Origin: Aptenodytes patagonicus
Taxonomy: Eukaryota; Chordata; Aves; Sphenisciformes; Spheniscidae
Direction of reading: 5' to 3'
DNA length: 64,000 bases
Assembly (NCBI RefSeq): GCF_965638725.1
Contig: NC_134956.1
Location: 62,001-126,000, forward strand
Shown: piece after piece, positions 1 to 13,330 of the stretch
Position numbering within the stretch: position 1 is the stretch's first letter
Layout of the letters: every line of letters begins with the position of its first letter
The notes under the pieces: model-generated
Seen by the model: the letters and a program-made list of their open reading frames with translations, nothing else
Database searches by the model: none
What the model was told of the DNA's origin: nothing
Program-made: the position numbers and the translations under genes

Positions 1-798
1 GAAAGAGTGACCTCCTAATGAAAACACCTCGTTTTTCAGAACACGTTAAGTACGTGTGGCTTGAACTTAGCAAAAGAGTACGTGAACTTTCCTGGCCTCT
101 AGCTGCCTGGATTTTCCTGGGTTATACCTGCCTGAAAAAGAGTTTGAAACTTACCCTAGAGGAGACTGTTCCCTTGCTTATACGGATTTGGTTACTGAAT
201 CTGCCTTTAGAAGTCTCTGAAGGTTTCTACCTTTAGAGTAAAAGACACGGAAAAGCAATGCTGGAAAAGGCACAGATCACAGGAGAGCTGCTGTGTGTAG
301 GCAGACCAGCACATGCAGTTGGCTCTGTGTTGCCCAGATTTCTTTTCCTGCTATACATACTAGCCGTCCATTTCTTAAAAAGCTTGTGGTTGTGGAAAGA
401 ATGAAATACACTGCCCAAAGAATAGTAATTTCCTTCTGTCCCAGAATTGCCACGCACGAAAGGTAGAGAAGAGAGTACCAGACTGCTGCCTGTCCCCTTG
501 ACGAGGCAAGACTGTTCCAACAGATCTCATTCTGGCCTAAATGTGGCCTCTTTCCTATTGAATGTGGTGTCGGGTTTTGCACCCTCTCCCTGAGTGAGCA
601 GAGGTTTGGAGAGCAGCAGGCGGAGGCAGCCAAGAGACACGGCAGCCTGTACAGCAGTTTCCAGGGTCTTCTTCCACTTTTCTGCTGCTTCTGGAAAGGC
701 TTCCTGGGCTCTTTGGAGGACTCCTGGGAGGAGTCCTCTGCTAGGAGCTCTGGGGTGCCTGCTGCTCTGCGAGAGGGTAGCTACGAGAGGCCTTTGCT
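1..798. other. No recognisable gene
   Basis: I see no coding signature, RNA gene or repeat family here. Short open frames exist on both strands but none has a recognisable domain or splice context. Confidence 0.5.
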
Positions 799-1055
799 TT
801 GATTCTGGGGCCGACGGTGTTTAACATCTCCGTTAATGACCTGGATGACAGGACAGACTGCTCAGCAAATCTGCAGGTGGTACAAAAGTGGGAGGAGTGC
901 TTGATAAAGAGAGAGAGTGTGTGTGTGCGCGCACGCACTGCCATTCAGAGGGGCCGCAGCAGGATGGAGAAATGGGCCAGCAGGAGTCTCATGAGGTTCA
1001 GCAGAAGGGAAATGCAAGGATCTGCACCGGGTGAGGAACAGCCACTGAAAAAACT
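799..1055 (+). repeat. CR1 LINE fragment (decayed, ORF2 RT/thumb region)
   Basis: The plus-strand translation begins with a CR1 reverse-transcriptase block (LGPTVFNISVNDLDD). After a jump past the FADD motif it continues with the downstream block (MEKWASRSLMRFSRREMQG). The piece has lost the catalytic FADD segment and carries a GT/GC dinucleotide stretch near 917-935 at the junction. It is truncated at both ends and shows neither the CR1 3' tail nor its 5' region. It is a dead fossil copy. Confidence 0.75.
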
Positions 1056-4000
1056 GGGAAGAGCCTTCCCCAGCAAGCCAGCACCTCTCCACCCCTGCCA
1101 GGCAAAAGGTGTGGGGCAGCTGCCAGGCCTCTGCCCACCCCAACTAATACTGCCACGTGGCTGCTTGGAAAGAGGAGGAAAGGCTGAGCGAGAGTCCCTC
1201 CTCTGTGACGGCCCAGTATCAGCCTGGTTGGTCTTCCCAGTCCTCACGTGCAGGCTCTGGCAACGTTCAGTCTTCTTCCCCTGGGTTTGGGGAATACAAA
1301 GCTGATCTGCTGCCCAGGTCCCAAAGGCACCTTCCCCCTCCCCCCTCCCCCAAAGGTCCCAAACCATGGGGGCCAGAAGATGCCTGTGCAGGCAGGCAGG
1401 CATCAGGGTCCCTGCTCTGTCAGCCCCAGAAGCAACCCAGACCGAGCAGACAGGGCTGGGCCTGCCCTGCAGCACCAAGAAGGTGGCCTAATGCCCATGG
1501 GGAGTCCCTGGCTGGCTTGGGAGCAGCCCTCCCGTAGGAGCGACCTCTATTTCAGTCACTGATGAGATAAGGAGGCCTCTGAAATTTCTGGTGCTTATGA
1601 CAAATTGTGTATTTAAGTAAACAAAGCTGGTCAAATATAGCACTGACTTGTAAAGCCCCTGCAATATACTTATGCATGGAAAAGCTTATCTGAATGTTCC
1701 TGTGGTGCTAACTCATGCCCCTACTTTCAAAGGCAACAATCGTATAGCTGACATTGTGGAGTTCACCTTTTTCTAACACAAAAGGAGAAGGAGGGAGACC
1801 TGGCTATGAGGAGAGTCAAGAGCACAGGCTTTGCCAGAAAACAAGACTGATTGAAGTTTTCAGATCAGGACCCAGCACCGGGATTCTTCAGCCCAGGAAC
1901 AGAAAGTATTACAAATGTCTTCAACCACAACCTATAAGACCACTAATTGCTAGAAGACGCCAAGGATATCAAGAGCTTACGGGGGGGCAGAAAACATTTT
2001 GACAAATTCATAGGAAAGCCCGTCAGAAGCTATTAAGCACAGGACACCACGAGCCACATCTCCACTGGAAACCAGAAGGAATGTCATTGCACACTTTTTC
2101 TATGCACTGTAGCCACCATCAGAGCCAATACAGGACTAGATGGATCTCTAATCTGACGTGGCATAGTCCTGCGTCCCCTTTTAGGATGGGAACAAAAGGG
2201 AACCAGAGGCAACAAGACCCAGTACAGTCTGCAAGAGTATGGTGCATTGCTCACACCATCCACAGATGGGTGGATGGCTCCTTCAGAAACTCATCCAGGT
2301 CTGATGAAGGGGTAAGGAGAAGAAAGATCCACCGTGTGCCATCAAGGACCCAGTCAGGCTGTCAGCATTCCCGTCTTCTTTCACCACCCCCACATATAAA
2401 ACCAGCTGATGATACGCTCCCAAACAGTCATATCACTGCTTGCCCTACCCTGACCTGGTCAACAGCACGTGATGAGCCAGGTCCCTGGAGCTGGAGCACA
2501 GGCATGGCCCTCACACAAAGTCAGTCCCATCCGCTTCCTTGCCCCAGGCTAGATCAACTATAGCTGCATCTTTCCAGACAGATGTCCCCCTCATCTGTTT
2601 CTTGAACACCTCCAGTGAAACCAACATTACCCCTGCCAGGTCATCTGCTCCACCGCTGAAATCCCCAGATCCACAGTAAAGAGGAGAGCAGCTAACAACC
2701 TAGCTGTGCTAGGTTAACATGCCCCCAAATAAATTGCTTGGCACTATGAACCAACTAGACATTAAAGGGCTTTACACTGAAGGTTCACAGCAACTGAGAA
2801 GCTAACTTTACGTTTTCCCCCCTCCTTTCATTCCACACTGAGTGCCCCCAAATTAGTGGTATTTGGGGTTTTATACTTTTGAAAAACCCTACGCTTCTCT
2901 GCTGCTGCTAAATGGCAAAAACACAAGGGTGGTTAGTACTTAACAGAACTGTATCGTAACATGTTATTCCGGTTTATTTATGTTCAAAATACCCCTGGGA
3001 GTCTTTTCTAATATCCATGTTTGCTTTTTGTGCTTCACTTAGTTATCACATCTTTGTCTTTCTCAGTCTTGAAATGGTGGCAACTAACTCTTCTTTGCAT
3101 TTTTTAGTTACTCTTTTACTATAACCCCATATTTCAAGAGAGATAATCCTCACCTGCTAAGAACGTGCAAGCCGAGTGCTGGTGTAAAAAACAGAGCACC
3201 AGCTGCATTCCCACTGGGCCCGGATTTTAAGGAAGGCTGCCTGAGAAGAAGCCCAGATGTCCAGCCTGCGGTGGCAGCTGCTTCTGCATAGGAGAACCAT
3301 CCCTTCACAGCAGCTCCACAGGAGGACACCCAGGCATCTGCACCCAGCAAGTCCACACCTACCGAGCAATGAGCTAAAGCAGCCACCCAGATGGGAAGTG
3401 CCCGTACATCTGCACACACAGCGCCTATGACACTTTCAGGCCCCGCTGCAGCAGAGGGCAGGGAGAAGTTCAAGCCTCAGGCCCCATCCCTACCACCACA
3501 ACACCGCAGCCACACCCCGGCTGGTGTCCCAGAGGCTGCTTCTGCTCCATCTGCTACTTCACCACACCGTGTTATACCTCCTGTACCAAGTAGTCCTTTG
3601 ACACCAGGGCTGGGGCTTCCCACCTTTCCATTCGGGCATCCCCATTTAGCAGCTATGCAGGCTCCCTGGGCTAGCCTGCTTCCCTGCGGTGACCCATGGC
3701 TTTCAACGTCCACACTGGCAGCAGCTTCTGCTGTTGCTATGCCAAGGCCACCTCACTGCCAAGCTCCAGCATACCCTCATTGCTCTACTTGCACCTGCCT
3801 TCCAAACAGTGCAGCTGCAGGCGACGGGGTTGGACCCCAACATGGAGTATGCTAGAGAAAGCAGAGATGCTAGGTACCTAGCGAATACTGTGTCAGAGCT
3901 AGAAATAGATTACTGTAGAAATAAATAATAGTAACAAAGTGTTTCTTGTTCTCAACAGTAAATCTCCAGTTTTCTTGTCCTGCCTCTACATTCTCACAGT

Positions 4001-7000
4001 TACTGTCTCTACACCCCGGGGAGTTGCCTACGGCGAGGTGAACCGGTTTGTTCCAGCCCAGAGAAGCCAAAGGCCCCAGGCCCTAGCGGTGCACTCAGCA
4101 AAACCCAGCAAAAGGGCAGCAGCGTGTGGCTAATCCAGTACCTGCACCAGCAGCAAATGGTACACAGCAGTGCTGTACAGTGCAGTCTGGCCACAGAGAT
4201 TCCCTAAATTAGCTCCTAGGAGAAAAGATCTGAGTATTTGATTCTACCTCCCAAATTAAACATCCATATGCCAGCTAAAGGGGACAACAGCCTATTAAAC
4301 TGCAACTGGGATTCAGCAGACAAATATATTTCATCTCGTGCCTTGTCCCGATTCCTTTAAATAGCTATTGCTGAATCGGTGGCTTCGGTTACAGAAATCA
4401 GAGATCTTTAAGACAATCTGACAGCTTTTCAGGTTTGTCATCTAGAAGCAGATCAAAGTGGGAACACTAATTCTAGTCAGGTTCACAGGTTCTTACAAGA
4501 GTGTACCCAATGGAGTCATTAATGTTGCAGAGGTTATCTTCCCTGCACAGGTCCCACAGCAAGGATCCCTCCTTGCAGTGTAGTGCTCCCAGCGCTCCCC
4601 CTGGGCTCTGCTTCCCTACCTTGCACAGACCTCGTCCCCCGAGGTGAAGGCTTTTAGCCCCTGGCCATCAGCACTCCCATTCGGCAGCTGGGCTACAAAA
4701 CATCCTGACTAGCATAACTCACAGTTGGCCTCTTCCACTGTACTTGCCACAGCTTGTCCTCTGAGAGCAGGCTGGGACTGATGGAGCTGACGTGAGCGGG
4801 GAAGGTGGCATCCTCCAAAAGCAGTCCTTGGCTCAGACACAAGGCTCGCAGGTGGCCGAATTCCTGGTTATTAGATTTCTTCAGGTTCTGGAGGCTTCCC
4901 GTTGCTCCTGTTGTTTGCCAGCCGTGCTGCAACGTCAGAGCAGAGCTGGGGGTGAGCATCATGCCCCTTTCCCGTGGAGACATGGGCTGCCATTAGTTCC
5001 CCGATCTGAAGTGGTGCCTTAGGAGCGTGTGGGAAAGCAACCCCCCCCCAAGAGGATTGTGGCGTGGCAGCTCACAAAGCTGAGGGCAGTCACAGTGACA
5101 AAATCCTTATTAGCCGGACATGCCTGGGGAAAGAGTAGTCGTCAAATCCCAACTGGTTTATCTTAAACCAGCGCTGTCACCACTACAAATTCAATTTTGA
5201 GTCTTCCCTGAGGACAGAGAGCAAAGCTGCTAGTGAGCTGCTGTGTTAGCACAGAGGTACATCTGCAACGTAAGTGAGCGTGGACTGGGGCATGGAGCAG
5301 GAGCTGCAGACACAGGCGAGGAGGCAGGTAGCGTGAGCAGGGAGGCTGCTCAGAGGTACCCAGGACTCTTCTGGCCACGGATCACACCTGTGCCGGGGCA
5401 TCTTTCAAGTTACTCACTTTGTTTCCTTTACCACAACTGAGCACTTGACGGTCGTTCCCTGTGAGACCGAAAGAAGGCAGAGCCTTGCCTTTCCTTGCAA
5501 TCTGCTCCAAAGACCCCAGACAGATTAGTGGGTGGCTTCCTACCAGCTTCCACAAATGCTCCAGCAGGCTCCCTAAAGCTACAGGGCTGAGATGGGACCG
5601 AGCTGCAACGTACCTGGATCCCACCTGCGCTACTTGTTCGCAGGAGTGTGCTCCAAGGTCTGGGGTTTTTGGACTCTACTGAGTTCATTCGGAGGCCAGT
5701 GTTTTAATATGAATCTACAATTCAGATCTGTTTAAACTGGCCAGTCGTGGTATGGCATCTATAGGTATTCCAGCCTGGAGCATGTTCGAATGGTCCTCGC
5801 TGTTAAATGTGTTTATCTGTCTAAAGGAAAGGGGCAATTCAACTAGGAAAAGCGAACATTTCACACACGCAGTGAAACTCGGTCAGAACTGCTCCTACCT
5901 CTATCTGCTGGCACAGCTAGGAAAGGATGCGGGAGAGAAAACCTCCTGTTGTGCACTCTGTCCTCTTTACAGCCATCAAAGGGCACAGCAGGACTCTTGC
6001 CGTCCAAGATCTACTTTTGTTCCAAAGGGAGGCAGTGCATCTTCCAGGGAGACGCTGGACATGGGGTGGGAGGGCTTTGGGAAAGGCGGGGGAGAAGGGC
6101 ACAGGAAGGCGGAAAACTTGCACATTTGGAGGGGCAGTGGCACCAGAGCTCTAGAGGAGCAATTTGTCCTCTCTGACCAGAATGTGGGCTTTCAGGTGCA
6201 CTCCCCAGAGCCGCACCATCTCCTGGGGATCTCCCTTCAGCGAAATAACTCTGCTGTGGAGTTCAGAGCTCAGAGAAGGATCAGGAAGGTTGCTCAGCCT
6301 GCCCTGCCTCCTGGTCACTCCAGCACCTTTCATCACACAAAACTACATGTTGCTGGGTCAACACATAACTCAGGGCCCATACCAGCGTTCAGCCTTCATT
6401 CGCCCTTCCCCTACAGTCCCCAGGGTACTGCCCTCACAGAAACAAAAAGGCAACTGTCCTGAGCTATAGTTCCTCTTTTGTCCCTTTCCTTATGAAAAGA
6501 GAAGCCCCTGGTGAAGCCCTGCATTAGCAGACTTTTAAGGTCAAGAAGGATCGCTGTGGTCACCTCCTCCGGCTTCCTGCATGACAGATGCCACTGCACT
6601 TGATCCAGCTATTCCTGCCCCTGGCTCCTGCCTTCCACTTAAGATGCACCTTCTCATCAATTAGCACTGGAAAATCCACCACATGCCCTGGGCAACCACT
6701 CCTATAGATCATTAACTCTGCTCTGCTAATGTCTCTTTGCTGTGCTAATTTCTGGCCTGAAGTCACTTAGTTTCAGTTTCAAGCCTTTGGATGCCATCGC
6801 TTTCAGAAAACTCAACACCTGAATTCATGTGCCTCAAACATCTTTCGGACTAGGCCCTCACTGCTTTTTGCAGATCCTTTTGGAATCTGATAAACAGCAA
6901 ACACTGAAAAAAATGCACCTTTTTAAACTGTCAGCTGAGAAAGAGTAAACATAGTTTACACCTCTAGCAAAGTATTAGCCTTTTTTAAATCATCTGCACC

Positions 7001-7985
7001 TGTAAATAACAACTTACAGGTTAAACCAAAAGCCTATACATACAAATAATTGAAATAAAAAGGATGGAAAAGGGTACAAAATAAAAACAGATACGGGTTG
7101 TAAATGTTACTAATGTCAGCTATGGCACGGATTCCATTTCATCCACATGTTAATTGTAACCAAGTACTGCCCCCACTGCAAGAGGTATTTGTAGAAATTT
7201 GCCTCCCGACTCTGGACTTGAGGCACGGGCCAACTGCTAAGGATGTTAACAACTCACTGGTTTTAGAAGTACAAAACATTTAGAGGTCACACTCACTTTA
7301 GTCAGAGAACAGAAACACATCGAGCACCTGAATGCATTCAGACCAGCTCATGAGCCCCTCAGCACAGCCAGGGTTTTGCATCTCAGATGCCTGACTTTGA
7401 GCTGCTCAGGGACTGAACAACTCATGAAGCAGAGACGACCAGTGCTCATATTCAGCGAATGCATCTGAGGAGGCCTCTGCCTGTCCGCAGGGAGATCACA
7501 GATGGCCAGAGAAGAGGATCTGGGCCATCCTGCTCTGGGAAATTATGTACTGATGGGACATCTGGGGTTTGTCTCCCCAGACACTGGCCCAGCGCGGGAC
7601 GTGCTCGTAGCAGGAACAGCAAGCCGCCCTGCAGAAGCCCTCAGGAAAATGTCTGCAGAAGCCATCCATTTTCTTTTTTTCTCTTGTGTCAACCTGTCAT
7701 CAGGAGAAGAAACATCAGCTCCTGCAGTGGCTGGCTGATCCCCCTGGTGAACTGCAGACAGAGCAATAACGAACCACTGTGAGGCTTTAAAATTAAATGT
7801 GCTGTGAGACTGAACTCTCACAGACTGCAAACGTGCAGCAGCTGCTGCAAAGCCACCTGCGCCCTGTTCACAGCCCCTCCTCAGGCAGCAGCAGCCCTGC
7901 CAGGCGACTCCAGCCCCTCGGCCCACTGTGTAACAGTAAGAATTCCCAGCAGAGCACTTGCCATTGCCAATTCTGTCTCCAGAGG

Positions 7986-8001
7986 CACACACACACACAC
8001 A
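7986..8001. repeat. (CA)8 microsatellite
   Basis: This is a perfect CA dinucleotide run of eight units followed by CT-rich sequence. Confidence 0.9.
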
Positions 8002-8909
8002 GCATTCTCATCTCTCTCTTTCTCATCTCTCCCTCACTCACACAAGCACAAAAAAAGAGTGCTTCTTAATAATGATCTCCTGCTGCTAAATAAATACCAA
8101 GCTTTGTTGCTTGATGGGTGCTGTGCAGTAAAGTAATGATGGCTGATGGTGCTGTTAGCAGATTGCTTAATGCTGGGTGGGGGACAGGGGATTCAGACAG
8201 TCAGAAGCCTCCTAAGCCCAACAACCACAATACAAAGCACGACTCTCCTTAAAGAGCTAGGCTTGCTTCTGACTGTCAGAGTGTAGTTTTGATTTGTATA
8301 ATCTGAGGGCTGGTCAGGTTACTGGGAAGAGCAATTACTTCAGAGAAACAAGCCCCTTCCTCTGCAGAATGGAAGCGTGGACTTTGGCACTTGGCTAATA
8401 TCATGAGTGTACTCTAGTCCAGGTAGTTTTCTCCAGGTGTTGTAGCTGTAAGATTAATAGCCTGTTGTACTGGCATTCTTCTGACATGATCCAAAATGGA
8501 TTTTAATTTAGTACAAAAGACCCACAAGAGGCAATGTTGAAAATTTTAGCTCAAAAAGTCAGAAACAGTGAAGATGTAGTCTGGGCTGTAACAGTCCAGG
8601 CTTTGCTCAGCCCTGCTGTAAGACGAAAGCAAAGCATCTCGTGCCTGTCTACGAGATGCTTCCATTCAGTTCATCATGATAGGGTTCCCCCAGGTCTTAC
8701 AAAGCTGACGCCAGCACCCATAACTGGATCGGCATAGAGCCTCCCCACTGCAGACGCAGCAGTGGGTTAGATGAGCGCCGATTCCTAAAGCTCTCGTAGA
8801 TGACACCAGAAGCGTTGCTACCTACTCATCAGATGACATAGATGACTCCTGCAGCCAGTGGTAGGGCAGGAGGGTGGTATTAGGCCCGCTGCAGGGATGA
8901 GATGGACTC

Positions 8910-8930
8910 GGGGGGGGGGGGGGGGGGGGG
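8910..8930. repeat. G21 homopolymer
   Basis: Twenty-one consecutive G on the plus strand are followed by AGGAGGAAAGGG, making a very strong G-quadruplex candidate. The exact length is uncertain because such runs are hard to sequence. Confidence 0.85.
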
Positions 8931-9978
8931 AGGAGGAAAGGGTGACAATATAGTAGTTTTGATGACAGCTTTGCTCTCAGCTTTTCCTTTACAAGCCATT
9001 TCTCCAGAACTGCTCCGTGCCTGCATGGGAGGGGGAGGGAGTGCAGGAGGCACCAGGAAATGGCACCAAAGGGATGCAAAAGCACCGCTGAGCCCCAAAT
9101 TGGAGCCAGCGAGCCCCAAAGGGCACCGAGCTGTCCCCAGGGCCAAGTCACTATCAGCAGGGCAGGCAACGGTGGGGGGTGACTCCTCTGTCCCCGTCTC
9201 TGGGGAGAAGCAGCCCTTTGGTGGGGGAGCCAGGACGGACAGGTCCCTGAAGGACTCATGGACACAGCCCCAGGCAGAAAACAGCACTGACATCCCCCCA
9301 GACAAGGACAGACCTGGGAGCAGGGACACGGACACAAACTTCTGCTGTTCCCGAGAGACTCCATTTGGGGCTCACGGGTTCACAAGGAAGTGGCAGAAAA
9401 GAAATGACCAAAAAAAACCCAAAACCCCACAAGAGAAGGGGAAAAAAAAGGCCAATATCTGCACAGCTCCAAAGAAAGCTCCTTGTTACCATTTCACATC
9501 CCATTTCCAGCAGCTCCTACCTCGAGCCAATGCCTGCCGTGGGTCTGCTCAGAGCAGTGGGTCCCTCTCCCTCTGCCACACACAGCGGAGGATCAACTCT
9601 CACAGCATTGCAGCCTGGCCCTCATGGTCCAGAATAAGCAGCAAAGACAGGGGGTGACAGCTCCAGCGCGGCACTGCCAAGAGGGATTTCGAGGCTGCAG
9701 ATGGGGCAAATCCACCATCTCTTGGTGCCCACGCCACACGGCACAGCGGCTGCATCTGCCCTGTGCGTCTGTGCCCCTCTGCATCACCCCAGGCTCCATC
9801 AGCCCCCCCAGATCCTCCCCTGGGGCCTTACCACGTGCATCCTGCTGCAGCCCCGGAGATCGCTCCTCCAGGCTGCTGCCCTGGGGAAGTAGTTCACAGG
9901 GGCAATAAGCCAAAGGGTCTGCCCTGTTACTTCCCCCTAAAACCGCCCGCAGGGGCAGGGGGCACATCAGCCCCCCGT

Positions 9979-10402
9979 TAGAATCACAGAAGGGTTTGGG
10001 TTGGAAGGGACCTTTAAAGACCACCTAGTCCAACTCCCCCACCATGGGCATGCACATCTTTCAACTAGATCAGGTTGCTCAAAGCCCCGTCCAACCTGAC
10101 TTTGAACACTTCCAGTGATGGGGTATCCACAACTTCTCTGGGCAACCTGTTCCAGTGTCTCGCTACCCTCCCTCATCATAAAACGTTTCTTCCCTGTGTC
10201 CAATCTAAACTTACCCTCTTTCAGCTTAAAACCCTTGCCCCTTGTCCTGTCGCTACCGGCCTCGGTAAAAGTCTCTCTCTCCACTTCTCGTATAAGCCCC
10301 CTTTATATACTGAAATGCCTCAGTACAGTGTCCCTGGAGCCTTCTCTTCTCCAGGCTGAACAACCCCAACTGTCTCAGCCTTTCTTCACAAGAGAGGTGT
10401 CC
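9979..10402 (-). repeat. CR1 LINE, 3' end fragment
   Basis: This is the minus-strand copy of the conserved CR1 3' end. The plus strand reads the typical AATCACAGAAGGGTTTGGGTTGG start, then the block ending in TCTCAGCCTTTCTTCA. In minus-strand translation the end of ORF2 is recognisable (SLEKRRLQG, DRTRGKGFKLKEGKFRLD) but broken by stops. It is 5'-truncated in the way typical of CR1. Confidence 0.92.
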
Positions 10403-12776
10403 AGGCTGGCGAGGGCCAGTCCACCGGGGATCTGTCGCAGGTGGGCCAGTTTTCCAGGCACAGGCGGTGGCTGCTGGCATCAGGTCTGGCTCTCAGGGGT
10501 GCTGAGGCATGTGGTCTGGCTGTCCGGGCGCGAGGGGCAGCTGCTGGTGTTGGGCTGGGCTCCCGAAGCTGTGGAGAGGCGCCTGTGGAGAGAGGAGGCT
10601 GCTGAGGCCCCGCCACGGCTGCGGTGCTGGGTGGGTGTGAGGGTGCGGGGCACTGCTGGGTGCCCTGTGGGGCGCAGGCACCCGGCTGCACGTGGGAGCT
10701 GTGGGCACGGGCAGCTCCATGCAGAAAACGGGGAGCCCCGCACCCCTTGACTGGGATCTGCTCACCTGACCATGGCTCATCTCCTCTTGGCCCTGACCAT
10801 CCTGACCTGCCTGCTCTGCACATGCCGGGAAGTAGACCTGACCCCAACAGACCGAGGGGACCAAAGCTGGGCACGGCACTGCAGGGCCAGGGGAGCCTCC
10901 TGCTCTCCTTTCTCAGCGTGCCTGGCAGAGACCAGCACTCGGCTCCCCTGCTTGTCCCTGACCAGACAAGGGGACAGCCTCAGCTCTCTGTTCGGTGAGG
11001 TGTTCTCCATCCTCTCTTCAGAATACGTATCCAAAGAGATACGTACCCCTGCACAGACAAAACCCCTGCCTGTGCTGAGAACGCGCACACTGGCAGTGTT
11101 TGGCTGCAGATGGGACAGACTGACTCTCCTTCTCCATCTGGAGAAGGTTCATCAATAGCTGGGAAGGTTCATCATCACGGTCTGAGTAGCTGGGACACCT
11201 TGGCCGAGGTGAGCACCTGGAGTTCATAGCATCACCCTATGGGGTGATTTCTGCTGGTAGGTTCGCTGGTAGGGAGCTGTCACTATTGCGCTTCTCACTT
11301 TCTATGGCAATCTCATCCCTCCTTTTTATTCCTGACCTTGCTCTGCCTATGTCTGTCGACGGGTCTGCTCTTGTCAAGGCAGGGTCACTTTTAAGTAATA
11401 CTTGCAACAGTAAGAACATCTTTCCTAAAAGACTGCCCATGAATTGAGAGGGCAGTTAAAACATCTTACAGCAGAAATCCCAGTAGCGTTTGGCCAATAA
11501 CTAACTCGGCACTCCAGAATACTCTAGCTCTAAATGCTTCATGGCTAATAGCAGCCATCTAATACAGAAGTTTGGCAAAAAAAACCAACCCAGCAACTCA
11601 CTGTTTTCTCCTCCTCCACAGACAGGTAACTACACCACACAATACCTTCCCAAGCAGCACGGAGCCCAGGACTGCCACGACACCTTCTGTGCAGTACTTC
11701 TGGACATCTTTTAGGACCCGCAGCATTTGCGCTTCTCTTGCCATCCACACCTGGAGGAACAACTCTGTATGTTAGTGGGTCCTGCGTACTACTGCTAATC
11801 TCACAGGAGGTCTGACATTGCCAAGAGAAGGGCTTGCTGAGGACACAGCTGAGTTACTGAAAAAGATGACTGAAATGTTGAAAGGATCTTTCTCTCTTGA
11901 AATGGGTGAGGTCACTGCTGCTATTACTTCTGACAGTAAGTAAAACTACATTTTGATAACACAACTGCAATAGTTTGCTTGTTTCAGAAGCAGTCCTGAG
12001 CAGGTAAAGCGCTTGCTATCAGAAAAAAATGTCTCCAGTAACACTTGAGGGGCTTTCCCATGGGCAAGGGCACACAGCTGGGGCCACTGCTGGGGACAGC
12101 TGGGGCTGGCACAGCCCTGCTGCAGCCCTGGGCTCCTTCTCCACTCTCCGCAGGCGCAGGCCCTGCCTCCTGACGGAGCCGCACGGCTGTGGGGCAAAAC
12201 ACCTCCCTTTTCTGCTGGGCTCATGCCCAGGGCCTTCTACCTGTGTCAGGAGATAAAGCCATGGGCTGACGGGAAACACTACTGCCAAAGAGACCCCGCA
12301 GCAGCCCACACCGCCCCCCCCTCCCCCCGCTGTTCAGAGCTCAGGACGAGCTCCAAAAAAACAACCACGTGCGCTTTGTCAGCAGCTTCCCAGTTTCACC
12401 TGCCTCCGGTATGCGCTATGTTTCTGTCTACCACAGCTTGGTTTTCCTCCGGCTGAGTTCAATGGGCAGCTGTGAGGAAGAAAATCTGACTTTACTCTTT
12501 GCTGCCAGGGCGCACGCACACACACGTTACTTCAGACATGAAACACAGAAAAACTTGACCTCACCACTTTTTACTAGTAGCCTGTGGTGATCTGAGCCTG
12601 TAATTGAGCAGTAGTGGAAATGCTCTGTTCCCGGGCATTTTTTGCCCCCCTTTCATTAAAGATGCTCAAGACTTCTGCTGCTTTTAGAAGGGGGCTACAA
12701 AAAGAAGTTTGTATTTAATTCGTTGTCAAATAAAATATGTTAGTCGTTGCTTCGGTACCTAGAACGCAGACCTCTC
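10403..12776. other. Unassigned region with GC-rich start
   Basis: From 10,403 to about 11,000 the DNA is GC-rich; beyond that it is average. A perfect 8-bp stem with a 6-base loop lies at 11,024-11,045 (TACGTATC / GATACGTA). Apart from the possible secreted ORF at 10,772 I recognise no gene, repeat or RNA. Confidence 0.4.
10772..11158 (+). CDS. Possible small secreted-protein ORF or first exon, unrecognised
   Basis: This ORF of 128 codons starts with a convincing hydrophobic leader (MAHLLLALTILTCLLCTC) followed by a Cys-containing stretch of about 60 residues. A possible splice donor (G|GTGAGG) lies near 10,994. If it is used, the leader plus about 74 residues would be a first exon. I do not recognise the family. 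No downstream exon can be identified, and leader-like stretches arise by chance in a GC-rich region, so this remains a weak candidate. Confidence 0.2.
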   Translation: MAHLLLALTILTCLLCTCREVDLTPTDRGDQSWARHCRARGASCSPFSACLAETSTRLPCLSLTRQGDSLSSLFGEVFSILSSEYVSKEIRTPAQTKPLPVLRTRTLAVFGCRWDRLTLLLHLEKVHQ

Positions 12777-13330
12777 ATAGGATCGTAGAATGGTTTGGTT
12801 GGAAGGGGTCTTTAGAGGTCATCTAGTTCAACGCCCCCCCCACCGCGGGCAGGGACATCTTTCACCACAGATCACGTTGCCTAAAGCCCCATCCAACCTG
12901 ACCGTGAACATTTCCAGGGATAGGGCATCCACAACTTCTATAGGCAACATGTTCCAGCTGGACATAGAGCTGTTGACTGCAACACTCTGGATGCAGCAAT
13001 CCAGCCAATTATCCATCAAATAGTCCAGCCATCAAATCCATACCTCTCTAATTTAAAGACAAGGACATTGTGTGGGACCGTGTCAAAGGCCTCACAGAAG
13101 TCAAGGTAGATGACTACAATTGCTCCTCCCTTATCCACCAATGCAGTCACTCCGTCATAGAAGGCTGCCAGATTAATCAGGCACAATCTGCCCTTCGGCA
13201 AGCCATGTTGGCTGTCCCCGCCCTGTCATCCATATGCCTTAGCATAGCTTCCAGGAGGATCTGTTCTATGCTTTTACTGGGCACAGAGGTGAGGCTGACT
13301 GGTCCACCAAGGTGTGTGGCTTAACCAGCC
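12777..13330 (-). repeat. CR1 LINE with internal deletion
   Basis: The 3' end of CR1 (12,777-12,960) joins directly onto a reverse-transcriptase segment (12,963-13,330). The minus translation shows the RT block ([19 protein letters not shown]) running into the region that normally precedes the catalytic FADD box and then jumping to the C-terminal end of ORF2. About half of ORF2 is missing, which is an internal deletion rather than ordinary 5' truncation. Several stops confirm an old copy. Confidence 0.88.

Larger units (their letters stand above)
1056..9978. other. Intergenic or intronic DNA, no gene recognised
   Basis: This stretch of almost 9 kb holds many short open frames on both strands, the longest about 250 codons. 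None shows a known domain, signal peptide with supporting exon structure, or family motif. Visible local features are a CA microsatellite near 7986-8001, a run of 21 G at 8910-8930, and pyrimidine-rich or A-rich patches. Exons of an unrecognised gene could be hidden here, but I cannot support any. Confidence 0.4.

Noticed and set aside
3391-3855. 154-codon Pro/Ala/Ser-rich frame
   Set aside because: Compositionally biased, with no motif, and an overlapping opposite-strand frame of similar quality.
5752-6462. 236-codon plus-strand open frame
   Set aside because: No recognisable domain; several overlapping open frames on both strands in the same place suggest chance.
8902-9657. 251-codon plus-strand open frame starting with a Gly run
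   Set aside because: The start is the G homopolymer and the rest has low-complexity, unrecognisable composition. There is no splice or family support.
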